Source: Amyelois transitella (taxonomy: Eukaryota; Arthropoda; Insecta; Lepidoptera; Pyralidae). Taken from it: 64,000 bases of DNA. Location of the stretch: assembly GCF_032362555.1 (NCBI RefSeq), contig NC_083516.1:3063001-3127000 (forward strand), read 5' to 3'. The position numbers were made by a program, and so were the translations under genes. Shown piece by piece: positions 26,401 to 35,633 of this stretch. The notes under the pieces are model-generated. The model saw nothing but the letters and a program-made list of their open reading frames with translations, did no database searches and was not told the origin of the DNA. Positions within the stretch are counted from its first letter, which is position 1. Each line of letters opens with the position of its first letter.

Positions 26401-29008
26401 CAATCCCGTCTATATAAAAAGTTATATCCCCACTGATATTATAAATGCGAAAGTTACTCTGTCTGTCTAGTGTTTCGCTTTCACGCCTTTAGGTGTTATC
26501 GATTTTGATGAAATTTGCTACAGGGATAGAGTTGACACTGTGGAAGAGCCAAGGCTACTTTTCGTTTCGAAAAAAGAAACCACGCGAACGTAGTCGCAGG
26601 CATATCTAGTACTCTTTAATGGCATCTATGGTTTTGTCTACTTTTTCTAGCAATAAATAGTTTTGAGTTGCGGGGGTTTAAACTCAAACCTGCCCTGCAA
26701 AATTTGCAATCAGCTATTATTGCGCAATGAAAGCGCTACCGATCGCTGATTGTTTGTCATCGTATTAAGAATGCTTATCGTTTGCTTGCTGCTCACTATT
26801 GATTTGCAATACAATAGCTTCAAAGACACTAAAGCCAATAGCAAATTAGTAACAAACGGAAACTATTTTTGAAAAGTAAATCTCAAACAATTATTAGTTT
26901 TTGTTTGAACATACGTTTGAAATCCATATTTTAGTAGTCGTTTGTTCGGTAGAGGCAGCTCTGTCGTTGGCTTTGCTACTGCCTTGCTTTTGGTGAAACA
27001 TAACACGTTTGCCATTCGGGCGTAGATTTTGCTAAATTTCAGGCTGTCATTGTGCTTCTGCAAGATAGCTAATAACCCTGCCTTCCCTTCCTTTTTGGCT
27101 GCATTAATCTCTAATACCGCATCGTGCACACAGTTTCATGGTTCCATCTTAACCTACTTTTTGCCAGCAATTCATACCTACGATAATTGTAACAACTATC
27201 AAAACTTACCATAACTGCCTTCTTCATTGGTTCCGATACGTGACACATAGTTCTAATGGGTACCACACAAATGTTCCCCTTATTATATTTACCAAGCCGG
27301 AAACCAACAGTCAGTTCCTTGAACTCGTCATAACCAATATTAAACTCGCACTTGTTTCTGTAACCCTCTGTGACTGGGGAACTTTTTATACCCATCAGTT
27401 CGAAAGTTAACCCATTAAACAGTTTACGCTTCGCTTCAATCTCACTTCTTCTAGCAGGATTTTTAAGCCATATTTCATTTTCATATTTCTTAAGCAGGTC
27501 TATTATAACTTTCTGTTTTGTTAACAACTGAAAAAAGATACTGGTAAAGCAAGGTTGAAGATACTAGAATATACATATAATATTGCACAGCTGATTAGTT
27601 GATATTGACATTAGCAGTTTTTTGAAACCAATTCAATTTTGAAATTAACCCACAATAAATACCAATTTTGAAATTTAGTAAACTTATGCAACAACATAAT
27701 ACTATTTTCACAGTTTCAAAACAGTAGCAACTATAGAGTAGTAAAAAAAAACACACACAAGCAACCAATTTGTTTATGCTCTGTAGCAATCAATGGAACA
27801 CATGACTTATTCATCCAATCAGAGTGCACATATTTGTTGATTATTGCTTACTTATTATTTTACTATAGGCATTATTTGTATAATTTGCATAGCTTCAATT
27901 GTTACCTGTTCATCATAAGGGATTCTCCAACAGGGTGTGGTGACATCCCTCAATCTCTCCTCTTGGTCCTTATTCTCCATGTCCTTCTTCTTCTTGTCTA
28001 TAACATCTTGATTGATTTCATCTTGCTTTCTTTTTCTTACCAGCGGATCAGGTGCTGGATTTGCTTTTTCTGCTGTTAACCTTTTTCCTTTTTTATATAA
28101 AAATAAATACCATGTAGTACATCAACAAAGTAGATAAGTACAGTCCCTTGCAGAGGATCATGACTCCCAGTTCATACAAACAAAAATCATAGCGGTTCAT
28201 CAAGTTTCTCTGGAGGTAGACTGTACTTTTATGGAAACTGTATAAAAATTTAAGTAAGTTGAACCATAATTCTACTCTATGGATGCTTATGCAGAGAATT
28301 TTTTTATATGAAAAATTTTAGGGGCATCTTACATACACTGTACAGGCACTGTACAATGAATTTTGCTTAACTTCAAAGCTCAGGGCCAGCTATTACGGCA
28401 GAACATGATAAGAAAAAATTTGATATATACAGTTGTCTATAGTTTGCTGCCTGCCTTACTTGTGTTTGAAAGTATTCTGACCAACCTTGGCGATTTTAGA
28501 TGCATTTATTTTTCATTGATAAATCTTTGTGTTTTGTTCAACAGAATCAAAATATTAGGTACCTTTCCAGAAATAGCCATTCAGTGCCACTATGGCTTTG
28601 CTCCTCTCTTCCTCATTTTGGAAACAGGCAAATGACCACTTGCTGGACTGCTTTAGCCTTTTTATTTTACTAACGTTGAGGCCAAGGGTCTCATTCATCA
28701 GTTTTTTCAGTTCCTGAATCATAAATACCATGTTTTTTTTTCATTATGTAAAAATAAATATATTTTTTGTTCATAGTCATTCATACAGAACTACCAGAAG
28801 AAATAGATTGAATGTTTTGCAATTTACAAAAAGTAGAAATACTTACGACTATTCCATAAAATTTGGGTAATCCTTGTATCTTTATTTTAAAATTTTCTGA
28901 AGAGAAGCCTCCTTTTTCCAAATAAGCATACTCTTCCTTCACTTCATCTTTAGAGTTATTACTATCTGCTTCAATAAATTTTTCTACATTTTCAATTAAT
29001 TCAGTCAT
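20418..29008 (-). CDS. TRMT2A: tRNA (uracil-5-)-methyltransferase homologue A (TRMT2A)
   Basis: SAM-dependent enzyme making m5U54 in the T-loop of cytosolic tRNA. Minus-strand exons: 29008-28847, 28713-28563, 28087-27906, 27527-27210, 26369-26232, 25773-25658, 25154-25046, 22467-22345, 21721-21532, 21163-20943, 20504-20418; 598 aa, all phases agree. Domains: N-terminal RRM (~40-120: [15 protein letters not shown] ... [20 protein letters not shown]), a basic linker, then the TrmA/RlmD-type core with [24 protein letters not shown] motif [19 protein letters not shown], the catalytic Cys518 in YISCNPDTA and general-base Glu561 in RHVELAV. Length and order fit the family. Intron 7 (22468-25045) hosts a 2.25 kb DNA transposon, intron 6 a SINE. 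The third exon's acceptor (TATAAAAAAG) is weak, but phase and homology ([19 protein letters not shown]) support it. Confidence 0.95.
21742..21850 (-). repeat. SINE-like repeat, family A fragment
   Basis: Diverged ~110 bp 3' fragment of family A in a TRMT2A intron (plus strand: AATCACGTCTCTATC, GCCAACAGTCTCGAAGAGA, GGAATTGAGATTCAAATAGC). Confidence 0.6.
22140..22340 (-). pseudogene. Two degenerate tandem copies of the TRMT2A SAM-motif exon end
   Basis: Immediately beside the 3' end of the exon encoding [16 protein letters not shown] (22345-22467) there are two decayed copies, about 22140-22230 and 22231-22340. Each retains a GCGAAGCACA block, the GCAGCAGAT(A/G)TCCAC(A)GCA block and the downstream GATGATAATGATACAAAC-like donor-side intron sequence. 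On the minus strand the nearer copy still reads [14 protein letters not shown] against the genuine [16 protein letters not shown]. They have lost the frame and the SAM glycine motif, so they are not usable exons. They look like local tandem duplication of the exon end plus donor. Confidence 0.7.
22785..22900. repeat. GGCTTC/CGAAGC-rich arm of the hAT-like element (left)
   Basis: Subterminal hexamer repeats (CTTCGGCTTCGGCTTCGG) and inverted GCCGAAG copies, matched by the right arm at 24918-25015. They would allow hairpin formation within and between arms. Confidence 0.75.
22926..24781 (-). pseudogene. RTE-type reverse transcriptase fragment, truncated at both ends
   Basis: Nearly identical, base by base, to 52213-54068 of the longer RTE copy in SPT6. 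It keeps RT motif [19 protein letters not shown] and motif [12 protein letters not shown], and the C-terminal [19 protein letters not shown] region. It lacks the whole endonuclease and the last ~48 codons plus the 3' tail. It is broken by a stop in motif A (VDLE followed by TAG) and by frame disruptions near 24160-24240. Truncation at the 3' end as well as the 5' end is not what target-primed reverse transcription normally leaves. Non-functional. Confidence 0.9.
25280..25524 (-). repeat. SINE-like repeat, family A copy (near full length)
   Basis: TRMT2A intronic copy. The minus-strand head GTGCCGTGTGGTTCCCGGC is intact, followed by a T-rich/A-rich tract and the AATAGGACCACTCC block. The tail is GACAATTTTG instead of a CATA repeat. 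Confidence 0.8.
26100..26170 (-). repeat. 3' end fragment of the RTE element
   Basis: ATAAAATCACGCCTCTTTCC CGGAGGGGTAGG matches the 3' end of the RTE copy at 52060-52095. It is a dead short insertion in a TRMT2A intron. Similar scraps occur at 41138-41160 and, diverged, at 45815-45835. Confidence 0.6.
26430..26615. repeat. Dispersed lepidopteran repeat, copy in TRMT2A intron
   Basis: Starts ATATTATAAATGCGAAAGTT and includes CTGTCTGTC, CGATTTTGATGAAATTTG and a head rich in CGCGAACGTAGTCGC, matching the 4555-4745 copy. Confidence 0.6.
26863..27135 (-). other. Orphan open reading frame in TRMT2A intron, function unknown
   Basis: A minus-strand frame of ~88 codons (with [38 protein letters not shown] and [17 protein letters not shown]) lies just beyond the donor of the 27527-27210 exon. 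It is amphipathic and charged, looks protein-like in composition, and is not part of TRMT2A by comparison with the family. It has no clear acceptor, promoter or continuation. It may be a remnant of an unrecognised transposon or of a lost gene. Confidence 0.3.
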
Positions 29009-29648
29009 TATAAAATAATTTTGTAAATATTTACAGAAAACAGCGCCGGAATAAAAGTGAGGTTATACGATTTTTTTAATGTGATGAAAGGCAACAGGGT
29101 CTTAAACATACAGCCATGTGGAATGTGGTTTGTGTTTGTCTAAAGCCACTGAACCCCTTGAATTTTCGCACATAGTGTGGGGTACTTTTCGTGCGAGTGG
29201 CGCCGTGGGCAGAAGTTACTATTGTAGTATAAAACGTATTTGTATATATCCCTTAAGCAAGCTCTTTTTCTTATATAAATGAGGATAGTCACTGACTGAC
29301 TGAAGAGACATTTGGCCTTTTTATTTTTATTATAATTAGGCCTAAGTGCAGGTCGCAAATTTACGAGTTTGAACTTGGTTGAGCTTTTTATATTTGTCTG
29401 GGGTTGAGCTTGATGAAAAAAGAAAATTAAAAATAAACTTTAGTAGGTACATTAGATATTTAATTAAATTACTATATTAAATTAATACACTACTATATTA
29501 TACTAATACAAGTATGTTATTATCACATTTAGATACGTAGGTACACTTTGTTAGAAGACCATTTAGTTTGGCAACACCCAAGTAAGTATAGACTGAGGTA
29601 ACCAATTATAGAAAAAAAATCTTATAAATTCACAAATGTTATGAAAGT

Positions 29649-31705
29649 TTAATCTCCTTTCAAAAATAGTTTTATTAAAGCATCTCTATCTTTATCTGCT
29701 TTTTCGGCCTTTAATTTTTTTATGTTTTCCAATTCTTTATTTGCAGTTGCTGCCATACAGGGATTCAATGTTTTCAATCTTTTGAAATCTTGCTCTGCTT
29801 GATCAGGGTTCCAGGCACCTATGTGAGCCTTGGCTCGCCTGAATAAAGCTTTTTCATTATCTGCAAATAAATTTTATTAATTTAGGTATATTTTTCTTCA
29901 ATATAATGAATAAATAAACTAAATAGTCTAAAATAAATTAAAGATGACAGCTTCATTAATAATTTCCAATTAAAAGTAGTTTCTTGTATATCATTTTATT
30001 TATGTTGTTATGATATCAGCCCCTGTAGAAAGGCTAGCGTGAGCCATTTTCCCTTATTTATTTAGACGAAAAACAGGACAGTGATAGTTTTGCGGGATAA
30101 AAACGGCGTCGAGGGTGCCATGCTACAAGGGCAGGAGGTTGCTATAAATGTAAAAATTTCATGTACTTCATACATTTAGGACAAGAATAATATTTATACC
30201 TGGATCATATGTCAGCACATTTGTACAATGCTCTATAACTGGATAAAATTCACCTTTGATCAGTTTGCATTGTGCATAGTTCAACAAGATGGGAAGCTTT
30301 ATTTTATTTAAATTTATCCACTCATCATCAGTTTTTCTTTCCCTAAAAACAAACAAATTCTATCTCAAAAATATCATAAACTATGTAACCTACCGCTTAA
30401 GTTATGAGTACCTAAGTATATAAAATGTATTGATATTTTACCTTTTCTTTTGTTATGGTATAATCCATAAGCTAATCATATAAACTTTATTTGATTTAAC
30501 CTTGTAGTTATTATTAAATAAATTACAAAGCAAAAGCTCACCTAATCATGAGTTGTTCACAAATAGAAATTGCTTGACTATAAGCTTCTTCTGCCTCGTC
30601 ATACTTCTTTTCTCCGTACAACTTGTTTCCTTTCTCCTTGAGAGTTGGGACGAGATCTAATCTCTCCTGCACATTTAACTGCCATACTTCTTTCTCATAT
30701 TCATCAGATCTCTCTACTTTTAATAGTTCTGTAAGATTTCAAATAGCATTGAAATTATACTAGGAAAAAAGATTAGATCTGTTTTTGCTTGCAACAAATA
30801 AACTCTAATTTGCCACAAAATTAAAGGCTTGACCCCCAGGAACATTATAAGGATATTATCACATGAGCAAATCATGGAGCGAAAGTTACATAATATTTTC
30901 AAAATCATAGTTATAGTGTACAGTGTTATTTTTACCTATAATAAATTCAAGATCACAAGGGCTGCTGATCAACTCATCCAAGTCTGGGTACCCAATACCT
31001 TCTGTGTGTAGGGTCATAGTGCATGAGTGCTTTATTGTGTGAGCCTCCTTGCCGAGGTCTCGGAGAGTTTTGGACACAAATGGATAACTGTACACCAACT
31101 AAAAATAAATAATTATCATTTTAATGATATATGAGTTCTTGATTTGAGTTTTTATTTTAGAATAGAGAAGAAAGAAGACGCAGTTTCATGTAGACCACTT
31201 CCAAACAATTCCAGTGAGGTGTTATGCCCAAAAAATGAAACCAATAACAAATTCTGACACCCCAAATTAATAAAATTTACTGACTTCATTCCAATTAACG
31301 TACCTCTTTCTTAACCTGAAAACTAGCTACTTCTCCAACTGCCATCATTTTCACAATAGTTTCCCAAACTTCCAATTTGAATTTGTGCCCAATTACTAAA
31401 ACCATGGGTTCCTTTTTTCCTATTTTCTTACTGTCGTCAACTAAAACTCTTTCAGGTCCTAATTTCCATGTTTGAAAGTGAAAATGGGCCTGCAAAAGAT
31501 ACTTTTCTGTAAAATTATTCTTTCAAACAAACTATTGAACAAGCATCAATTTAGTAAATAGGTCCAACAAGTCACTGCACTCTCGCTTCGATTCACATAT
31601 AAACAGAGGCAATGAAGAACGAATTACCTTGCTACCCTCAGAAATTGGTATGTATTTTTGTCCAGCATGTAAAACATTTTTTACTATTGGAGCTGCAGAA
31701 CTCAT
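29649..31705 (-). CDS. AIP: AH-receptor-interacting protein (AIP) homologue
   Basis: Immunophilin-like HSP90 co-chaperone with an FKBP-type domain and three TPR motifs. Minus-strand exons: 31705-31628, 31489-31304, 31098-30936, 30728-30542, 30342-30200, 29860-29649; 322 aa (human AIP 330), all phases agree. The N terminus (VLHAGQKYIPISEGSK then AHFHFQTW) begins the FKBP-like domain (~20-165, with MVLVIGHKFKLEVWETIVKM). TPRs span ~180-310: LKEKGNKLYGEKKYDEAEEA, LNYAQCKLIKGEFYPVIEHC, NEKALFRRAKAHIGAWNPDQ. The last gives the carboxylate-clamp type K/R positions expected for HSP90 binding. It lies 640 bp downstream of the TRMT2A start on the same strand, far enough for its own 3' UTR. Confidence 0.95.
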
Positions 31706-32500
31706 TTTATTTATTTATTCATCAAGTACCCAATGTAAATAAAATGTTAAATATTTTTTTTTACCGATACACTATCTCTTTTCTTTGGTTGATAAGATAA
31801 TGCCAATGTCAGACTTTTTTTATCAAAATTGTGGAACGCGTCTTGTGCGGCACAAGTTGTGCCTGTGAACGCGACCAACCCACATTGATGTGAATGCAAG
31901 TACGCTGGACCAAAAATTATTTAATAATATAAAATATAATTTTTGGTCCAATGTTTGTTGTCAATCAGTCATCAATGCCGATCACGGAATTACAAATATG
32001 AAAAGCCAATATTGGTAATTTTTTATATTATTGTAATGTAAACACTACTACACTCTATTACTTTCAACTTGGTACTGATGTGATATTATTGACTTGACAG
32101 TGTAATAATAGCCACTTCAATACTTGCGATATCGCGATATTATTAGGATCGTGGTAATATTGACCAATCTGAAGACCAATCATTGAATGGAAATGATGGG
32201 CGATATTACGACGATATTATGAAATTTTGTGAGCATATTGAGTGGGTCTGAGAATCGCCCAACATCTATTTTTCATACCCTTTAGTAATATGGGTTGTCC
32301 ACTCTTAACAATATTTTTTAAACTAGAAATTACTTAAAAGTTATTTAAATGACAAAAAAACGTTCGTCGGGACAGCTAGTTTATTATAAATAGAATACTT
32401 AATTAAAATGAACTCAAATTAAAACTAAAGCTAAAATTAATAAGAAAAGTGAAAGAAATTAAGATGATTAGAAACTAAAATTTAATTTACAAATTGTACG
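31706..32500. other. AIP 5' flank and dispersed repeats
   Basis: Intergenic. 31706-32200 is the AIP promoter side, with no motif I can name. 32215-32390 is a dispersed repeat (GAAATTTTGTGAGCATATTG ... CGTTCGTCGGGACAGCTAG) related to 20110-20240. Confidence 0.45.
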
Positions 32501-32509
32501 GTTCCTGCA

Positions 32510-32994
32510 TAGCATCAACTTGCGGGTGCGTGGCCAGAAAGCCGGCAGCATTGCCATTTTGAGTGGCATGATCCTCTGAGCCAGATAATTTATAGCCTTC
32601 GGCAATTATTGGAAAAGCTCATGAGCAGATGGGCCCCACGGCTCCAGAGTTTCTACCCCAAAAGGTTCAAATATATAGGTTTTACCGATTCCTACATATT
32701 TGCGCCTTTTAAGGATTTCTGCCTCATTTGCAGCAGCACCGGCCTTAGATTTGGTAACCTGAAGATGAGACGGCGTAAGTGTGTCGCCCAAATTTCCAGA
32801 GCATCAAAGTCATGCCTCAACTCAGTCAGATTTTCAACGCTGTACACGGAGGATAGAAATGCCGGGAGAGCTACACTGGAAATTTTACGGATACCCAAAT
32901 CTCTGATTGGCAAGGAGGCCTGTTCCAAATTACGATTACAAAAAAAAATAGTTCTAGAATAGTTTGAGAAAAGTATTGAAAGATACCAAGCCAA
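32510..32994 (-). pseudogene. Remnant of a non-LTR retrotransposon reverse transcriptase C terminus
   Basis: Minus-strand frames read QASLPIRDLGIRKISSVALP-AFLSS and, further on in another frame, TYIFEPFGVETLEPWGPSAH, ending GFLATHPQVDAMQEPYNL. SLPIR-x-LGIR-x-ALPAFL and PFxVETxGPW are hallmarks of RT C-terminal regions in insect non-LTR elements. Frameshifts make it dead. It is not the same family as the RTE copies in this window. Confidence 0.65.
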
Positions 32995-33110
32995 ATGAAA
33001 AGATTATTATGCTACCTATGGTAGGTGATTTTAATGGATGGGTGTAAAGCATGATTGGTATGAAAAGGTGCTTAGTGCGTTTGGTTTGTGACGAAAAGGT
33101 AGGTAAATGA

Positions 33111-34112
33111 TCTATCTTCTATGCCTACACTCGCTTAGGAATCACGAAATCTCGAAATCTACTGAGCCAATAAAGATGAAATTTGGCAGGAAGGAAGATT
33201 TTAATTAGGAGGGATCCATTCCTAAGGGGGTGAGATAGGGGTTGCAAGTTTGTATGAAACTTCGTCATTTTTAGTGTGGGATAATTACTTGAAATTTTAG
33301 ATTTCAATTTACGTTTACATAAAAATAATAACCCATTAATTGGATTTTGAAAATCCTAAGGGGGTGAAATAGGGGTTGCAAGTTTATATGAAACTTCTGC
33401 ATTTTTATTATTGGACATATGAAATTTTAGATTTTTTACGATTAGATTAAAATAATAATTCATTAATTGGATTTTGAAAATTGTATTCCTAAGGGGGTGA
33501 AATAGGGGTTGCAAGTTTGTATGAAACTTCGTCATTTTTAGTATTAGGCACATTAGATTTAAATTCACGGTTAGATTAAAATATTAATTCATTAATTGGA
33601 TTTTGAAAATTGCGTTCCTATAGGGGTAAGTTTGTATGAAATTTCGTCAATTTTAACGTTGGGCACATGAAATTTTAGAATTAAATTTTGGTTAGCATGA
33701 AATAATCATTAAAACATTGGATTTTGAACACTGCTTCTCAAGGGCGAAAAGTAAGGTTTGGAAGTTTGTATGAAACTTCGTTTTTTGATGGGTGTCGAAG
33801 TGCGAGAAGTCTTAAATATTGGTAAGTAAAACATACGTGTGTATCAGTTGCGGAAAGCAGGATGGCACTAAATAGGATGGGATGGGACAGGATAGGACTG
33901 GACGGGGCAGGACGGGACATAACATGTTGGGACGGGACGGAACAGAACGAGAAGAGACGGGACAAGACGGGAGAAGCCATATGAATTTAAATCAAATGTA
34001 AACTTAAAACAGTCCCGCACGACACGGGATTAAAAAATGGGTGAAATTTTATGACGTATACTTATAATCTAAAATAAATTTGCGCGGGCGAAGCCGCGGG
34101 CAAAAGCTAGTA
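33111..34112. mobile_element. Non-coding insertion with diverged ~120 bp tandem units
   Basis: Interrupts the RTE relic. Contains four to five units with GGGGTGAAATAGGGGTTGCA, AGTTTGTATGAAACTTCG and ATTAATTGGATTTTGAAAAT at roughly 110-120 bp spacing (33230, 33360, 33490, 33610, 33740). A purine-rich GGGAC-type tract follows (33865-33975), and the end is GCGAAGCCGCGGGCAAAAGC. That last end is common to many lepidopteran repeats. No ORF of note. Confidence 0.6.
33865..33975. repeat. Degenerate GGGAC/GGGATGG simple-sequence tract
   Basis: About 110 bp of imperfect pentamer to decamer repeats (GGACGGGACAT, GGGACGGGACGG, GAGACGGGACAAGACGGGAG), strongly purine-biased on the plus strand. Confidence 0.75.
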
Positions 34113-34208
34113 ATGGTATAAGTGTATCAGAAATGTGTAAGAGACTGGAAACTTTTTGCGTCGAACACAATGTTTTGACATTAAAACATCCATACTTACG
34201 CAGGAGTG

Positions 34209-34399
34209 CAAGATGTTTTAAAAATCCGGTCAAGTGCGAGTCGGAGTCGCGCACAAAGGGTTCCGTATCAATATTCTTTTTTTATATTCACGTTTCTACC
34301 TGTTTATTGTAATCGAACAAAAAATTGCAGGCGGACAGATTGACAGCAGAGGCTTTATAATAGGCTCTCATTTTTACCTCTTAGGTACGGAAATCTTAA
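34209..34399. mobile_element. Second insertion in the RTE relic
   Basis: Begins AAAATCCGGTCAAGTGCGAG and contains GTTCCGTATCAATATTC, a sequence type widely dispersed in insect genomes. It separates two collinear pieces of the endonuclease relic. Confidence 0.5.
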
Positions 34400-35071
34400 A
34401 AATGTAAAAGATTTCGTGGTTATGGATAGTTCATTTAATAACAAAGTGCTGGATCCATGTGCTTATCGTGGTGGCGGCATCGACTCGGACCACTTCCTAG
34501 TGATATATCGAACCTTCAATCGTTGGTGGCGACACAGGGCTAGGGGGCATGCCAGCACTTAAGAAAAAGTGAAAGTAGAAATTATGCAAAATGAGAACGT
34601 TAGTAAGAAGTATGTTCATAGACTAAAGGATGAATTTGAACATTAACATGAGATAACATTGATGGAAAGAATTTAAAGACATAATTCAGAAAGTATCTAA
34701 CTATAAAATTGTACGGTGTAAGTAAAAGAATAAGAGAAAAAAATAAAAAAAGTGGGTAGACTCGAGATGTGCAAAAAACTTGTGTGAATGAATAGGAAAT
34801 AAAAAAGGAACAGGAATAGAAAAAGGAATGCGTAAATGGTTTGGCCATGTCGAGAGGATGAACGAAAGTAGGTTGACTAAGCAAATGTACAAAGGGAGTG
34901 TGATTGGGACTGGTGGAGTCGGCAGGCCTAAACATGGTTGCATGAAAAGAGTTATGAATGTAGATGAAGTGAAAGAACTATGCAAGGATCAAGACAAGTG
35001 GAAAGATGTAGTCCCTACCAAAAAGGTGATTTATAAGGAAAGAGGCGTGATTTATATATACATATACATAT

Positions 35072-35309
35072 AATCACGGCTATATCCCTTGCGGGTTAGA
35101 CAGAGCTTAAAAAGACTGATAGGCCACGTTCAGCTACTTGGCTAAATGATTGGATTGAGATTCAAATAGTGACAGGTTGCTAGCCCATCGCCTAAAAAAA
35201 TAATCTCAAGTTTGCAAGCCTATCCCTTAATCGCCTTTTACGACATCCATGGGAAAGAGATGGAGTGGTCCTATTCTTTTTTGTATTGGTGCCGGGAACC
35301 ACACGGCAA
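35072..35309 (-). repeat. SINE-like repeat, family A copy (full length)
   Basis: Adjoins the 3' end of the RTE relic through a TATACATA tract (35054-35071). The minus strand runs from GCCGTGTGGTTCCCGGC to CCGTGATTAT. It has a small deletion in the GCCAACAGTCTT block. Confidence 0.8.
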
Positions 35310-35633
35310 CGGGTGATTTTATATATGTATATATTAAATACGTGATGTGATACTGTACCTCGTTTATCGAGAAGCCACTTTGTCGACATTTGGACAACAC
35401 TATAATTCTATCAATTGAACGAATGATTCTACCATAGACAAAAGTACGATTTGAAATAGAATGAAGCGACATGCGTGTTATTTTGGTAATTCCTTCACTC
35501 CAACTTCACTCTCTAACTAATCCTTTCGTGTTTCATTTCGTTTCTTTGTGGTGTTTTGTATTTTTACAAATAAATTGTAATTGTACATTTTGTGTTACTT
35601 TATAAGGTTGTTTATTTTATAAGAGAAGAGAAA

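Larger units (their letters stand above)
33001..35045 (+). pseudogene. Decayed RTE element with two nested insertions
   Basis: Plus-strand scraps of the same RTE family appear in order: endonuclease motif around VGDFNGWV (33001-33110); a degraded SVSEMCKRLETFCVEHNVLTL (34113-34208); DFVVMD...GIDSDHFLVI (34400-34560); then, after an internal deletion, the RT C-terminal [20 protein letters not shown] and [20 protein letters not shown] (34825-35045). Compare the endonuclease GDFNGWVG and SDHLLV of the 52047-55349 copy. The gaps 33111-34112 and 34209-34399 are foreign insertions. Confidence 0.8.
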
